A stretch of 64,000 bases of DNA, taken from the NCBI GenBank assembly GCA_946902985.2, contig OX336388.2, positions 125,651,894 through 125,715,893 on the forward strand, read 5' to 3'. The notes under the pieces are model-generated. The model was not told the DNA's origin, searched no databases, and saw only the letters and a list, made by a program, of their open reading frames with translations. This document shows positions 43,311 through 55,300 of this stretch, piece by piece (the stretch's first letter is position 1; each line of letters opens with the position of its first letter). The translations under genes were made by a program, and so were the position numbers. Origin of the DNA: Meconema thalassinum (lineage: Eukaryota > Arthropoda > Insecta > Orthoptera > Tettigoniidae).

Positions 43311-45849
43311 TTAAACCTGTGGGAGTAGAGGACATGATTTAAGACCCAAGTCTTTACAAAAATAAATATGCTTAGGCTTAGGAAGAGGCTTTGTTAGGAT
43401 GTCTGCACACATTTTTGAAGTCTCCTCATATTTGATGCATATGGCTTTAGAATCCAAAGCATCTCTAACATAGTGATATTTAGTGTCAATATGTTTGGTC
43501 CTATTATGGTGGACTGGATTTTTTGCCAGTTTTTGAGCTGATTGACTATCACTCAATAATATGATGGGTGACTTGAGATCTATAAAGTTAGACAAAACAC
43601 GTTTCAACCAAACAGCTTCTCTTACACCTTCACTCAGTGCAACATATTCTGCTTCAGTAGATGATAAGGAAATGCATTTTTGCTTTTGAGCCCCCCCATG
43701 ATACAGCACCACCTGCCATTTTGAACACAAAACCACTGTATGATTTTCGGTCATTGCTATCATTAGCCCAGTCAGCATCAACAAATCCCATGAATTGACC
43801 TCCATTCCTGACATACTTAAGTGACAAGTCTTTTGTGCAATTTAAATAACGCAGCACTCGCTTTGCAGCAGACCAGTGAGATTCATTGTAACAATGATTA
43901 AATTGACTGAGATACGATATCGCATAGCTTATGTCTGGACGCGTGCAAACACTTAAATACATGAGCGAACCTATGAGTTCTCTATAAGGAAGATCACTAG
44001 TTTCTGTATCAGAAACACCAAGATTTGGTTTGGTTTCCAAGGGAGTACCAATGGGACGTGCATCGTGCATACCATATTTCTTTGCAATCTCACTGATGCA
44101 CTGCTCTTGCTAAGATGCATTGTACTATTCTTCTTATCTTGCCTTACTTTAATACCTAAAATATAAGAAATTGGCCCAAGATCTCGTACCTTAAATTCTT
44201 TATCAATACAGGTCTTCAATGACTTGATGTCAGACTCATCATTATAAGCCACAATGAAATCATCCACATATAATGCAATAATTACCATACCTTGGGCTTG
44301 TTTCTTAAAGTACACACAGGGTTCATCAGCACAATTTTTGTAACCCAATTTGACAAGAACAGAGTGAGCTCGCTCATTCCACAAACGAGAAGATTGTTTT
44401 AAGCCATAAATAGATTTTTTTAAACTTGCAAACTTTATGCTCTGAACCTCTCTTGACAAAACTTTCTGGCTGATACATGTAGATCTCTTCATCTAACTTT
44501 CCATTGAGAAAAGCAGATTCAGCATCCCAATGTACCACCTTCAGATCTGTTTCGACAGCCAAGGCAAGCAACATCCTTAACGTGCTGTGTCGAACAACAG
44601 GAGATAAAGTTTCTGTAAAATCTACTCCGTACCTTTTGGTGAAGCCCCTGGCCACAAGTCTGGCTTTATACCTTTGAATGTTACCATTAGAGTCTCTTTT
44701 TACTTTGAAAACGCACTTACTACTCACAACATTCTTGCCCTGGGGTTTATCAACTAGATCCCATGTGTCATTTAACTTAAGTATCTCCATTTCTCTTTTC
44801 ATAGCCTGCTCCCACTTAACCCTATCAGGCATGGACAGTGCCTCCTTAACTGTACTAGGTTCAGAGTCATCAGTGAGAGTCAAGTATGTCACATAGTCTG
44901 ACATGTCTACAGGCTTTTGTTGGCGCCTAGGATACCTTTGATTACCTTCGGCATCCCCCTCCATTGGCTCATTGACGATGGTGGCAGAGCCCACAGAATC
45001 ACTGCAGTCTGAATCTGTTCCACTAGGGACATAGCTTAAATACGCTGAGTCAACAGTCTCAGCCACACCAGCACTGCTAATGGGCGATACGCTTTCAAGT
45101 TCCGAAATGCACTCTGCCCCATCCTCTGAGTTGTCGGGTTCTGCCTCACTGTCAGTGGGAACTGAGATCTGCAACATTGCAGGTTCATTAATCTGCAAGA
45201 ATGGACCAACATTACCTGGAGACACATCAGACACCTCCTGGAACACATCTTCAAAGAACTGTGCATCCCTGGACTTAACAAGTTGATGAGTAACAGGATG
45301 CATGAATCTATAGGCTTTACTGTCCTCACAATAACCACAGAAAATGTGTTTTTCACTTTTAGGATCCAACTTGTTTCTCCTTTGATCAGGGACATGAACT
45401 TGTGCTACACAACCAAAAATTCTTAGATGCTCCATATTGACCTTGTTACCAGTCCAGATCTCCTCTAGAACTTTACCTGGAATTTTTCTGGTTGGGGACC
45501 TGTTTACAAGATAGGCTGCTGTATTTATTGGTTCAGCCCACATGCGTTTATCTACTTTAGACTCGCTCATCATGGCTCTACATTTATCAAGCAATGTTCT
45601 ATTCATGCGTTCAGCTACACCATTCTGCTGTGGAGAATAGCTAGTTGTAGTTTGATGCTGCATACCTTCTGATTTAAGTAGCCTCTCAAAAGCTTTGCTA
45701 CAAAATTCACCACCATTATCAGTGCGTAGGACCTTAATAGATCTTTCACACTGATTCTCAACCTGTGCCTTGAAATCAATAAAGCAATCCAAAACATCAC
45801 TTTTCTTAGCAAGGAAATACACAAAAAACCTTTCTAGAATGATCATCAA
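43311..45849 (-). pseudogene. Copia pol: integrase C-terminal part, RT and RNase H
   Basis: Reading leftward from 45849: the integrase core continues with VLRTDNGGEF and SPQQNGVAERMNRTL (D and E of the catalytic triad). The RT follows: W.L.V..P with KARLVARGFTKRYGVDFTET, DAESAFLNGKLDEEIYM, then after a frameshift near 44430 LYVDDFIVAYND (catalytic YVDD at about 44275). RNase H comes last: FVDADWAND, SLSSTEAEYVALSEGV and KHIDTKYHYVRD. Frameshifts near 45825, 44430, 44095 and 43690 divide it. Copia order (IN before RT) is clear. Confidence 0.92.
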
Positions 45850-47329
45850 TGAAGGTCAAGAAATAGCGAGCATTGCTCCAAGATGGAACTGGCATAGGCC
45901 CACATAAGTCCGAATGAATAAGATCTAGCTTATTTTTACATACAGTTTTACTCTTACTTGACTTAAATGGTTGTCTAGCTTGTTTACCTTCAGCACATGA
46001 AAAACAGTTTTTAAAACCATTATCTGAGAAATTAATTCCATGAGTGAGACTATCTCTTAACAACTTCATACTGTGGTTGTTAAGATGGCCTAGTCGTTTA
46101 TGCCATAAATATTCTGAGTCCTCTGAACAAATATTAGCTTGACCACTGAGAGCATTGACTTGGTAAACACCCCCCACATTACTCGCAGTCAGTGCTACAT
46201 TACCTGTAGCAACAGAGTTTTCACTATCATAAACTTCACAAGTATTGTCGGTGAATACCATAGCATAACCGTTTTGAGTAGCAGCAGACACAGATAAAAG
46301 ATTAGCATTGAGACCAGGAACATATTCTACATTGGACAAGGTTTATGAAATACCATTTTCTAATTGAACAGTTACATTACCAGATCCTTGGCCATACAAT
46401 TTTTGATTGTTTGCTGTACTGATCTCCAGATTAGGACCAGCAGTGAAGTTCACCATCGCAGTCTTGCTTGAACTCATATGCTTAGTAGCACCAGAGTCAA
46501 CGAACCAGGCCCCTGTAGAGGCCCTTGCGCTTAATGCCTGTCCATCGGTCTCCAGCATCATCTTGTCTTTCTTCGACTTCTGTTGAGTTGAGCTCTGCAT
46601 CTCCTCTTTCCTGCAATCCCGCTTCCAGTGTCCTGGCTTCTTGCATTTCCAGCAGAAGGGCTTCTTCTTCGTCTTGTCTTCTCGTGAAAACAGAACAGAA
46701 TCCTTGGATGGCTTGGAAGTACTTTTCCCACTCCAAGTAGTATCTTGTAGCAACTTGGTTCGAACTGTGTCTGCAGTAAGGTCTGTTCCGGAACTTTCCA
46801 GAGCCATAATCATAGGCTGAAACTCATCTGGTAGACCTTTCAGCATAAGAGCTGCCACTAACTCGTCGTCCAGTGCCTTATTCATAGACGGAAGTTGCTG
46901 AGCAAGTCCCATAACCTCACTAACATACTCTTCCATCGTCTTGTAGTGCTTTAATTTAACTTTGCACAATTTCTTCAAGATGACGATCCGCCGATTCACT
47001 CCTTTATCTGAGTAGGCCTTTTCAAGAGCTTCCCAGACTTCCTTCGCGGTCTTACAAGGCATGACGATTGGGAAAATTGATTTATCCACCATGAGGTTAA
47101 GTCTGGCCCTAGCCCGACTTTCGTCTTTTGCTTTCTTCGCAGATGTTGTAGTATCTCCATCCGGGTAGCCAACTATACAGCTCCACAGATCTTCGAGTCT
47201 TAGGACGTTTTCCATCTCGAATCGCCAATCCACGTAATTTAGACTACCTCGCAGCTTATCTATAGCCGGTAACGAGGTGCTGGTTGCAGACATGTTGAAT
47301 TTCGCTACGTAGCCGAATTCACAGTTCAT
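45806..47329 (-). pseudogene. Copia gag, protease and integrase N-terminal part
   Basis: Probable start MSATSTSLPAIDKLRG at 47293, though a Met 12 codons upstream (47329) is also open. Gag has the UBN2-type pattern, then a CCHC knuckle CWKCKKPGHWKRDC (about 46653-46612). Protease: WFVDSGATKHMSS (about 46505-46467). An in-frame TAA at 46343-46345 follows; beyond it come VEYVPGLNANLLSVS and the integrase HHCC module (LWHKRLGHLN, CFSCAEGKQ), then FIDDHSRK. One stop and one shift near 45825 are the only breaks in this half. Confidence 0.92.
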
Positions 47330-47394
47330 AAAACAATCAGTCTATCATACGCACTTTATATTCGCACGGTGGATTCGTGGCTGGGCCCATAACC

Positions 47395-47599
47395 TGTAGG
47401 ATTACGAGGCACACAGGCAATTGAAATGGAACACACGTTTAATGTACTTGACATTTACTACAACAGAACTGAACGAACAAGGTGATACAACATTCTTTTT
47501 ATACACACCAAAACAAAAACAAAAGAGATACATATTTCTATGGACCAGGTTTATAATTAACAGTGTGACCAACACAAACCATGGCCACATATTTCAACA
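47395..47599 (-). repeat. Copia 5' LTR with adjacent initiator-Met primer site
   Basis: 205 bp. On the - strand the LTR ends CCTACA at 47395 and is followed at once by GGTTATGGGCCCAGCCACGA (47394-47375), the half-tRNA primer site used by Copia elements. Confidence 0.95.
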
Positions 47600-47604
47600 G
47601 TTAG

Positions 47605-48945
47605 ACAGGTAGTTTTTAAACCACTCAAAGGCTATTCCTCTAATTCCTGCATTTGATAATTTACTTAGCAACAAGATATGGTTAACTGTGTCAAATTCCT
47701 TAGCAAGATCTATAAATAGTCCTGCTGCTATTTTATTGTTGTCTAATGCTTTATGTATAAGTGACACTACGTCAAATGCTACTGAATCAGTGCTATGTTT
47801 AGGAAGGAAGCCATACTGATATTTGAAGAAGAAATTGTTTTTTGTTAGGAAATTCAGGACTTGTTTTTTGATTACTATTTCCAGTACTTTTACAAGTGGG
47901 GATAATATACACAACGGTCTGTAATTACTGGGATTAGATACATCACCTTTTTTAAATACTGGCACCACTCTTGCTAATTTACATTTATCTGGTATTACTC
48001 CTGTTGCAGTGACAAGTTAATTATATCAGCAAGCAATGGAGCCAGATGATTGGCAGATCTCTTAAGGAGTATGTTATTTATTCCATCGTCTGTGTAATTA
48101 TTTTTGTTCGCAAGGTTTTGAATGATTTGTTTAACCTCCGTCACATTTGTTGGTTTTATGTATAGTGAGTTACAGATCGTCTGGTTCGAAGGTAAAATTG
48201 GGTTCTTTGGAGTAAGATCTTTAACCAAGTTTTCTACAACAATTATGAAATACATGTTAAATGCTCTACATATATCTTGGCCAGAGGTGTATCGTACGTT
48301 TTCATATTCAATTTCTAAAATGTTTCGTGTATTATGAGGTTTGCCAAGTATTTGATTTACTGCCTTCCACATTCCTTTCATCGTGTTCCCTTCCCTAATT
48401 ACATTGCTGTAGTATAACTTTTTCAGTGCTCTTTTCATTCTAGTCACATCCCTACTACATTGTGTGTACTCTTTAATGGTTTCAGTTGAAGGGTTTTTAG
48501 TTTTAGTTTTTGCATACAAATTATTTTTTCTTTTTACCGCTTCCAGAAAATCATGTGTTACCCATGGATTATGTGTGCCTTTTACCTGCGGTTTTTGCTT
48601 AATATTTATACTAGCTGTCCTAAGTCCATTACTAATGAAATCACAAATCTGATTATATGCTTCGTTGACATCAGTAGATGGATTTGGCAATTTATTTTTT
48701 GAAAAGAAATTGTTCAGTTTGGCATAACTTATTTTCGTAAATGTTTGTATATTTGAACGATTATTGAATTGCGTACTCACTTCTGGTTGTGATGTAATTT
48801 CTAGAATTAAAATATTATGATCACTAAGGTCACTCATAACATTATACAAATAGAAGTTATCATTGGCAAAGTTAGAATGTATATGGTCAATTAAAGTTGA
48901 AGAAGTAGGCGTTATTCTTGTTGGCAGTCTTGTATTGCATGGACG
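47605..48945 (-). pseudogene. LINE endonuclease end and RT N-terminal half
   Basis: On the - strand: TRLPTRITPTSSTLIDHI (endonuclease, about 48935-48880) and SDLSDHNILILEI (48835-48795), then the linker PWVTHDFLEAVKRKNNLYAK. RT begins NYTDDGINN, then after a frameshift near 47980 continues FKKGDVSNPSNYRPLCILS, YGFLPKHST and GLFIDLAKEFDTVNH. It ends at the Copia insertion point (YLSN). The break near 47970-47995 and a truncated endonuclease make it dead. Confidence 0.87.
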
Positions 48946-49865
48946 TTATGATCTGTAGTATTTTCGGAAACATTTGGCGTCAAAATCTATATGTTTACGC
49001 AGTGTTAGCAATTACCATGTGCTTGCGCTAGGCCTCCCAGATGACAGATGGGCGGTGCTGCCAAACCTTATGACACAGCATGCGAATTGTAGACGGCGAT
49101 GATAAAATGCTTTACTGTACCTCAATGTCCCAATGTCTGAAGTTTTCTCTTCTTGCTGCTATGCTCACTATCAACATTGACGAGCTCAGAAAAGAATATT
49201 TAAAACTATTCTAACGAACTTAGAGACTGCCTTTGATATTAAATCCTTCATATTTTTGTCCACAGATGCACTCATCATAGTTACAATAGATCTCCAGGCT
49301 TAATGCTGACAGTCTAACAATAATATTGTCCACAGGCCACTTAATTTTAAAAAATCCTTGCCAGCTAACTTAGGTCCCTACAGTTCATAATGAACTAGAA
49401 TGTAGAGGCCACAAAACTAAATTACTAGGCACTGAAAGCCCTCCCCGTTGTAAGTGGTCAAAACGTAGTAATATAACCAGTTATTTTCATAGTGCTGTCA
49501 TAAATTGTCTTACAGCCAGGCACACAACACTTCCTAGGCATCTGAAATATTTTAATGAAATATTAGTGAAGAATTTGTTGGTTAAAATCATTAGCAGGCA
49601 TTGGTTTTGGTTATACATACAACTTGATACAGTATGGGAAATACTCACTTCTACAACGATCAGCAGGTCCGATTTACCACGAGAAATTTCACGGGTGTTG
49701 AAATAGTAAATACGAACTGATTTTAAATGCTGTCTTATCAAAATAAACGATATTTATTAACAAAAGTTATCATGTGAGTTTAGCTTGTTTACACACCTTA
49801 GAGCCTCACTGCAGTGTTGCCAATTCTACCTATTGCACGGCTCGAGAATTACAGACGGCGATGAA
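48946..49865 (-). mobile_element. Second THAP-fragment repeat, inverted relative to 40857-41915
   Basis: On the - strand (from 49865 leftward): CATCGCCGTCTGTAATTCTC..., the block AAATATCGTTTATTTTGATA, the acceptor-like ATATTTCAG, and ATG at 49541 opening MPRKCCVPGCKTIYDSTMKI, which stops after 27 codons. Further blocks match 41440-41880, then block A. The order is as in the left copy, except that block A lies at the opposite end. No matching 42-bp terminal repeat is visible here. It was probably derived from the same P-like family. Confidence 0.65.
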
Positions 49866-50169
49866 ACAACACTCAAACTGATTCTGCTCGCGATCAATAC
49901 CGGCATTGCTCAATCAATGCTCACGGGAGGGTAGGGCATTGGCTCTTTCTTCGAGTGGCTCGCAAGCCTCTTGCAAGTCTGTACCAACCTTTAGGCATGG
50001 TTATATACTTATCTATTGGGGCCATTCTACTAAGTACCGGTACTTATTACGATCCCAAAAATGCATTCCCGCTTTAGGTCATTTTCATCTATTTTTAGGG
50101 CATATTTGCTTGCATATTTTATATTTTTAGGTCTTAAACTTCCGAACCCTAGTAATCACTTAACACACT
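49866..50169. other. Spacer, nothing recognised
   Basis: About 300 bp without a recognisable gene or repeat end. Confidence 0.4.
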
Positions 50170-50640
50170 CACCCAAGCCCAAAGTTTTATGGACCGTCCT
50201 TTTCAACGAATGCCTGATAAAGAGGAAACGTCCGGAAAGATGGTGTTACTGAACTCTGAAAGTCCTTTACAAAGAGAAAGGTGACGTCAGTGATCCAAAT
50301 GCATATCGAGGAATGGGTGTTTACGTATTTCAACCGCTTCCCTGGTATGGTCTGAATTTCCCAGAATCATCAGGGAGGCGGTTGAAATACGCAAACACCC
50401 AGATAATTTCAACCGCGACACCGGCTACAATCTCAGTGAATCCTGGCTACCTATTATCAGAACCCTGAGAAAGTAATTCACTGCTGCTTTCCGTTGTCCC
50501 TAACATGGGGCTATAATGGCGTTCATCTTTGGGCACCTTCTATATGTTCTTTGTTGCTTACTCTTAGCAATCATTGTCGTATTCCAGATTATTCCTGACG
50601 AAGAAAGACATGGTTTCTTTCGAAACGCGTCGAATTTTAA
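50170..50640 (+). pseudogene. Penelope-like element, 3' coding fragment
   Basis: Translated fragments give REAVEIRKHPDNFNRDTGYN then LSESWLPII (about 50373-50462), the characteristic end of Penelope-like proteins after the GIY-YIG domain. It is followed by CCTGACGAAGAAAGACATGG...CGAAACGCG (50597-50630), like the 3' flank of such elements. The region 50311-50402 contains an inverted duplication of its own coding segment. No intact RT or endonuclease remains. Confidence 0.6.
50311..50402. repeat. Inverted repeat (about 30-bp arms)
   Basis: GGGTGTTTACGTATTTCAAC (from 50311) pairs with GTTGAAATACGCAAACACCC (ending 50402). The arms extend through CGCTTCCCTG/CAGGGAGGCG, with a loop of about 25 bases. 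It lies in the Penelope-like fragment and looks like a local inverted duplication rather than a terminator. Confidence 0.8.
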
Positions 50641-50659
50641 TATAATAAAACACGGCATA

Positions 50660-51725
50660 AGCCCAAAATTCAACGTTATGAATAGTAACACGGGCCGTGA
50701 AAGTCTAAATGACAATATTTACAATAATCACATAAAACAGAATGACATCCTCATCTGGACATTTTACAATCATCATAAAACAAAAACAAAATCATCTTCA
50801 TATGTCAGAATCACTAACAAATTCCTCAACGCTGTAATAGCATTTATCAATCAGAAATTTTTGAAGGGATTTCTTCACCTGCATAATGGACAAGTTACTG
50901 AATTTCCTCCCGATTTTGTTGAAGACCTTCATTCCTACATAATGTGGAGTTTTCTCAAACAGTTTTAGTCTTATGATAGGGCAGTTTGAAATTTGATTTA
51001 TGTCTTGAATCATAATTATGGGAAAAGTGATTGTTTTGAAACAACAAGGGGTTTTCGAAAACAAATAAAAATAATTTCAAATATATATAAAGAAGGGACA
51101 GTCATAATGTTTAGCTTTTTAAATAGGTCTTTACAAGATACTCTTCGATTTACATTACACATTGCTCTGACTATCTTTTTCTGCATAATACATATTCTTG
51201 CCATATCTGAATCCCCACCCCAGAATATAATCCTATATCTAATAACAGACAAGAAATATGCATGGTACACTGTTATCACGACCCTTATATCGGTAGCTCC
51301 TGCCAGGATAGATACTGCATATACAACGCTATTTAATCGTTTAACATGGCCGTCAATGTGATTCGAGACCCTTATATCGGTAGCTTCTGCCAGGATAGAT
51401 ACTGCATATACAAAGCTATTTAATCGTTTAACAAGCCGTCAATGTGACTCGACCAACATAGGTTCTTATTTAATGTCATGCCAAGAAAATTAACATTATT
51501 CTTATTTGCAAGATCAGTGCTATCCAGACTAAGTTCAATTTCCTTTTGTGAGGAATGTTTGCTGCTAAACAGCATTATTTCTGTTTTAAGCATGTTTAAT
51601 TGCAAGTAATTTTCTCTACACCAAGAGCCTAGATCTTCAAGTGTTTCCTGCAAAATATTTTCAATGTTACAATTTCTTTCACAGGATGCAATTTCAGAAG
51701 TATCGTCTGCAAACTGTACAAGTCA
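50660..51725 (-). pseudogene. Jockey/CR1-group LINE fragment (RT end and 3' region)
   Basis: On the - strand from 51725: QFADDTSEIAS (FADD box, about 51715-51680), WCRENYLQLNMLKTEIMLFS, VNFLGMTLNKNLCWSSHI (51500-51440), then RIIFWGGDSDMARICIMQKK (about 51240-51180) and the C-terminal LQKFLIDKCYYSVEEFV (about 50850-50800). Several frameshifts are present. The 5' part is missing beyond 51725. It is a different copy, and probably a different family, from the LINE at 41945-48945. Confidence 0.78.
51280..51452. repeat. About 87-bp direct tandem duplication in the LINE fragment
   Basis: GACCCTTATATCGGTAGCTC at 51280 recurs as GACCCTTATATCGGTAGCTT at 51367. The units run to CGTCAATGTGATTCGA and CGTCAATGTGACTCGA and differ by about four changes. 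Confidence 0.88.
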
Positions 51726-51898
51726 TTGGAATGGAGAACTTAGAATTCTATGTATACGCCGATGAATGGTACATCAACCTGCACCGACAGTCTTCAAACA
51801 GATTACTATCAGCTGGTTTTGCCTGCAATACAATTTAGTGTACGAGCCTATGGCTCTTTGGAATTAATTGAATAAAATATCTATATCTATCTATCTAT
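51726..51898 (+). other. Probable LINE/Penelope 3' end with TATC microsatellite
   Basis: GAGCCTATGGCTCTTTGGAA ... AATAAAATATCTATATCTATCTATCTAT, an AATAAA-like signal followed by a (TATC)n tail, resembles a retroposon 3' end. It lies immediately before the SINE at 51899. Confidence 0.45.
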
Positions 51899-52160
51899 TA
51901 CCGGCCACGGTGGCCGAGAGCGTCAACGCGCTACCTCGTGCTTCGGGAGTGCATGGGTTCAAATCCCACCTCAACCGTTTGGAAAATGGCTTTCGTTGTT
52001 TCCCATTTTCACCACCAGGCAAATGTCGGCTTCCTTCCCAAGTCCCTTCCATTACCCCTCCTTAATTAGACCCAAACTAGCAGTCTTCTGGTCGAATGGT
52101 TTGGCACCATCCCCAGTTGTATCTGCTGCCTAGGTAGGTTCAACTCCCAGATGCATCCTT
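51899..52160 (+). mobile_element. tRNA-derived SINE, family D
   Basis: CCGGCCACGGTGGCCGAGAG (A-box like TGGCCGAGNG) and GGGTTCAAATCCCACC (B-box) form a tRNA-like head at 51901-51975. A body with CCATTTTCACCACCAGGCAAATG follows. It lies about 180 bp upstream of the MED21 start codon. The right limit is approximate. Confidence 0.75.
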
Positions 52161-52335
52161 GAGCGCCAAAGCGGAACTATTTCGAATCATGAAAATAAAA
52201 GCGTCCATTCTCACTACTCACTGTCTACTTATAACCACTTTGCTACGCATTGTGATCGTGGAAGAAGAATTCTTGTTCCATGTTGTGAATTCTTTGGGCA
52301 CTAGTTCGCGAACCAGGCAGGAACCAGGTTCGAAC
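52161..52335 (+). promoter_or_regulatory. Presumed MED21 5' UTR/promoter region
   Basis: Unique-looking sequence between the SINE and the MED21 start codon. No TATA box is seen. Two tandem CGAACCAGG-type words (52308-52330) precede the start, whose context CGAACATGG fits a good initiator. The transcription start is not determinable. Confidence 0.35.
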
Positions 52336-52377
52336 ATGGCGGACAGGTTAACACAGTTGCAGGATACCATAAATCAA
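52336..52377 (+). CDS. MED21: MED21 exon 1 (coding part)
   Basis: Fourteen codons from [17 protein letters not shown], followed by the donor CAA|GTGGGT. Phase 0. Confidence 0.93.
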
Positions 52378-55300
52378 GTGGGTTTGCAAATAATGTCTTC
52401 TATGCTATTTACTGTCACTTCCATTTATTTTGTTACCGATGAAATATTGTTTTTCGTTCCATCGATCATTTCTGTTTCAGCAAGCCGACCATTTCTGCAA
52501 TAGCATTGGCATTCTCCAACAGTACTCATTACCTAGCAAATTCCCTGGATTCGACAGGAGTGGATCACAGACACCTCAGCAACAACAGCAGCAACAAGAG
52601 GGTACGAAGGCTATTGTATTATGTCTTAACGTCTTCGAACTTTCTTAAAACGGCTTATTACTTTTTCTGACGTTCTAATAGTAAATTTCTTGAGAAACTG
52701 AAGAATAATTTCTTCTCTCATTTTCATTGTAGAACGATGCCTTTCAGAGGGAATCTAGTCTGGAAGCACCTGTGAGGAAATGAGGTGTCCCCATAATCTC
52801 CTATAAGCAGTTGACACTTTAAAACTTGACAATACCTATAAATAATAACCCCTGGCACTACAATACATGAAGGGCCTAGGCCTACCAAGCAACGGCTGCC
52901 CAGCCATTTGCCCTGCAGATATTGGGGTGAAGCGTGGTCAGCGCATCGGGTCCCCTCGGCAGTTAATCTTGGTTTTCGTGACCGGTGCGCTGCCTCACTG
53001 TTATGAGACTGAGTGCACCCTACTCCAGCCCTCTCGTCAGTTTCTAAAATCTCTGATGGAGCCGGGAATCGAACCCGGGGCCTCCGGATGAGAGGCAGGC
53101 ACGCTACCCCAACACCATGGGGCCGGCTGACAATAGTTACTCCTGACTTTTACACTTCTACCTGGCAGATTATTGAAAATATATGAATCGCTTACCTTTG
53201 TGGGAGTCGTTAGGAATTGAAATGCCTGTCAATTATCACTGCTGCACTGGAAAAATTTGTTATATTATGTAAATAACTAGCGGACCCGTGCGAGAAATCT
53301 CGCATTTTCATAAACTACACTTTCCCCAATAAGTTTATAATTAGAGACTTACGGAGAAAGGTTGTCAGAGCATCAGTATTTGCAAATCGCACACTTCTTA
53401 CAAAAATAGATATTTATGAAATTAGAATGCAATTCGTCACTGCTAATATCATTTGTGTGCCCAATCCATTGATTGGCAGCTTAGCTGTAACATTCACTGG
53501 TTATTCGATATTTATTAAATTATTCGATTTGAGTACTCATTCCTTTGATTTACTGTTTTCTGAAATCCATGCAAATTGATAAAAGGAAAGACCTCTAAAT
53601 GTTAAAATGATATGAAACGGGCGTCACAGTGGCCAAAATGTGAAGTGGACAGCAATTATGGACTGTATTTTCCTACAGCAACAGTATCTGCAAATCACAC
53701 ACTTCGTACATGTTTTTAAAAGTCACTTTTTTAAGAAATTATAGATATTTATGAAATTAGAGTGCAATTCGTCACTGCTAATGTCTATTCTCTTGCATTT
53801 GAATGCTCATTTTTCACGATCGGTCGCTTGTGAGCGCCGCAGGAAGGATCTATACTACTGAAATAATATATATGATTGTTTTTATTTCTTGCTCATTCAA
53901 CGACGACAGCCATGTTTTAGGGGCACACATTTGACGTCTTATTACGTCCTATCACATGTCCGATACAAAATACACCTCACGATACACGTTGCGTTGTAAT
54001 TATGTGAAGATTGAAATAGGCAAAACTATTGGCCTGGATAAAGATTATTGATTTGTGACTATCCCCATTGTGTGTGACAAAAACCAGGACTTAGGCTGTA
54101 ACCATTGTCAAAAACCATTGGATTGGACGTGTTAGGCTCTAACCATTTTTGAAAACCATTGTATTGGACAAAACATAGGTTAGTATGGTTGGGTTGAGGT
54201 GTGGCCTCTGCCGCGGAAGCTTGCGGAGCACGGTTGACAAAAAACCATTGATCTGTTACTATATTATCTCCAGATTTTTTTCCTGTCCATTGCTACAAGT
54301 ATTATGGCTAATTTTTCCCAAGGAGTAGCTATTGTCAAGTTCTACCCATAGGCCTACCTTTTGTAATGATGAATACAGCGGTAACGTTCTCGCTTGCTGT
54401 GATCAAGGTTGCAGGATCAAATCCTGGCGCAGTCAGCTGGCATTTGACGGTGCAAATGCGAGGGAGCAGTGTCAATTGATTTACTGGCAAGTTAAAGATC
54501 CCCTTCGTGGCATTATTCCGGCACCCCAGTGTCTCTAAAAGCCAAAGTAGTTAAAAGGGATGTAAAACCAATATTATTATTAATGATGAATAATATAATC
54601 CTGAAATGTAGTAATAGATGTTTACCCCTCCGCTGTGTATAACCCACCCGCCATCCCTTATTTAGATCACGACTTATGTAGTAAAATTCCAGCTGTGTGT
54701 GAATTATCATCAAGTACAGTATTGCCAACACCGTGTTTACGTTAGGCCTACCTCTGTGTATGTAAGATACCAATGGCTTTTGTCTAGACCAGGGCCATAG
54801 TAGACCCCTTGTATATGTCACACACATTGCGATTAATTCTGAATGAGACCAGAACATGGCTTTTACACTTGCATCAAACGTCATCGTGGCTTTTACATAC
54901 CTTGTTTCATCTTCTGAGGGACATAACAAATTCTACCTTGGTCACTACTGTAACTGAAATATGTGCTAAATTACATAAATATGTGTTTTTATTTTTTGCT
55001 CTTTTAACAAGAGCAGCCATGTTCCGACAGTGCATGAATCTCGTTCAACTGCCAACATGTGGGATTCAAAATACACCACACTAATTAAAGATTATTGGTG
55101 TGTGACAACCCCACTGTGCATGACAAAAACCAGGGTTGTGCATATGGCTAACGCGGCCCGCAGGCTAAAACCATTGCCAAAGCACATTGGATTTGACAAA
55201 TCGAAGGTTCGAGTAGTAGGATTGAGGTGCGGCCTTGGCCGTGGGAAGTTAGTGATGCACTGTTGACTACACAATAGTCTGCAACCATTGTCAAAAACCC

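Larger units (their letters stand above)
43099..47599 (-). mobile_element. Complete Ty1/Copia LTR retrotransposon (4501 bp)
   Basis: Two 205-bp LTRs at 43099-43303 and 47395-47599 (TGTTGAAAT...CCTACA on the - strand) differ at about two positions. The target duplication GTTAG is exact (43094-43098, 47600-47604). After the 5' LTR the - strand reads GGTTATGGGCCCAG, the Copia-type primer site matching initiator tRNA-Met. Before the 3' LTR stands the purine tract AAGGAGGTG. The order gag, PR, IN, RT, RH defines Copia. A few stops and shifts are present; about 1 percent LTR divergence implies a recent insertion. Confidence 0.96.
41945..48945 (-). mobile_element. Jockey/CR1-group LINE, split by a Copia element
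   Basis: Two collinear - strand parts, 47605-48945 and 41945-43098, that rejoin exactly across the 5-bp GTTAG duplication of the Copia insertion. The 3' end (left) carries a (TAAA)n-type tail on the - strand (41957-41972). The 5' end is truncated inside the endonuclease at about 48940, where it abuts repeat block A. Without Copia it is about 2.5 kb. Confidence 0.85.

Noticed and set aside
51901..51975. Candidate genuine tRNA gene
   Set aside because: A/B boxes are present but no complete cloverleaf is evident, and SINE-type body sequence follows. The same applies to the heads at 20895, 27617, 34050, 53128, 58088, 59315 and 62620.
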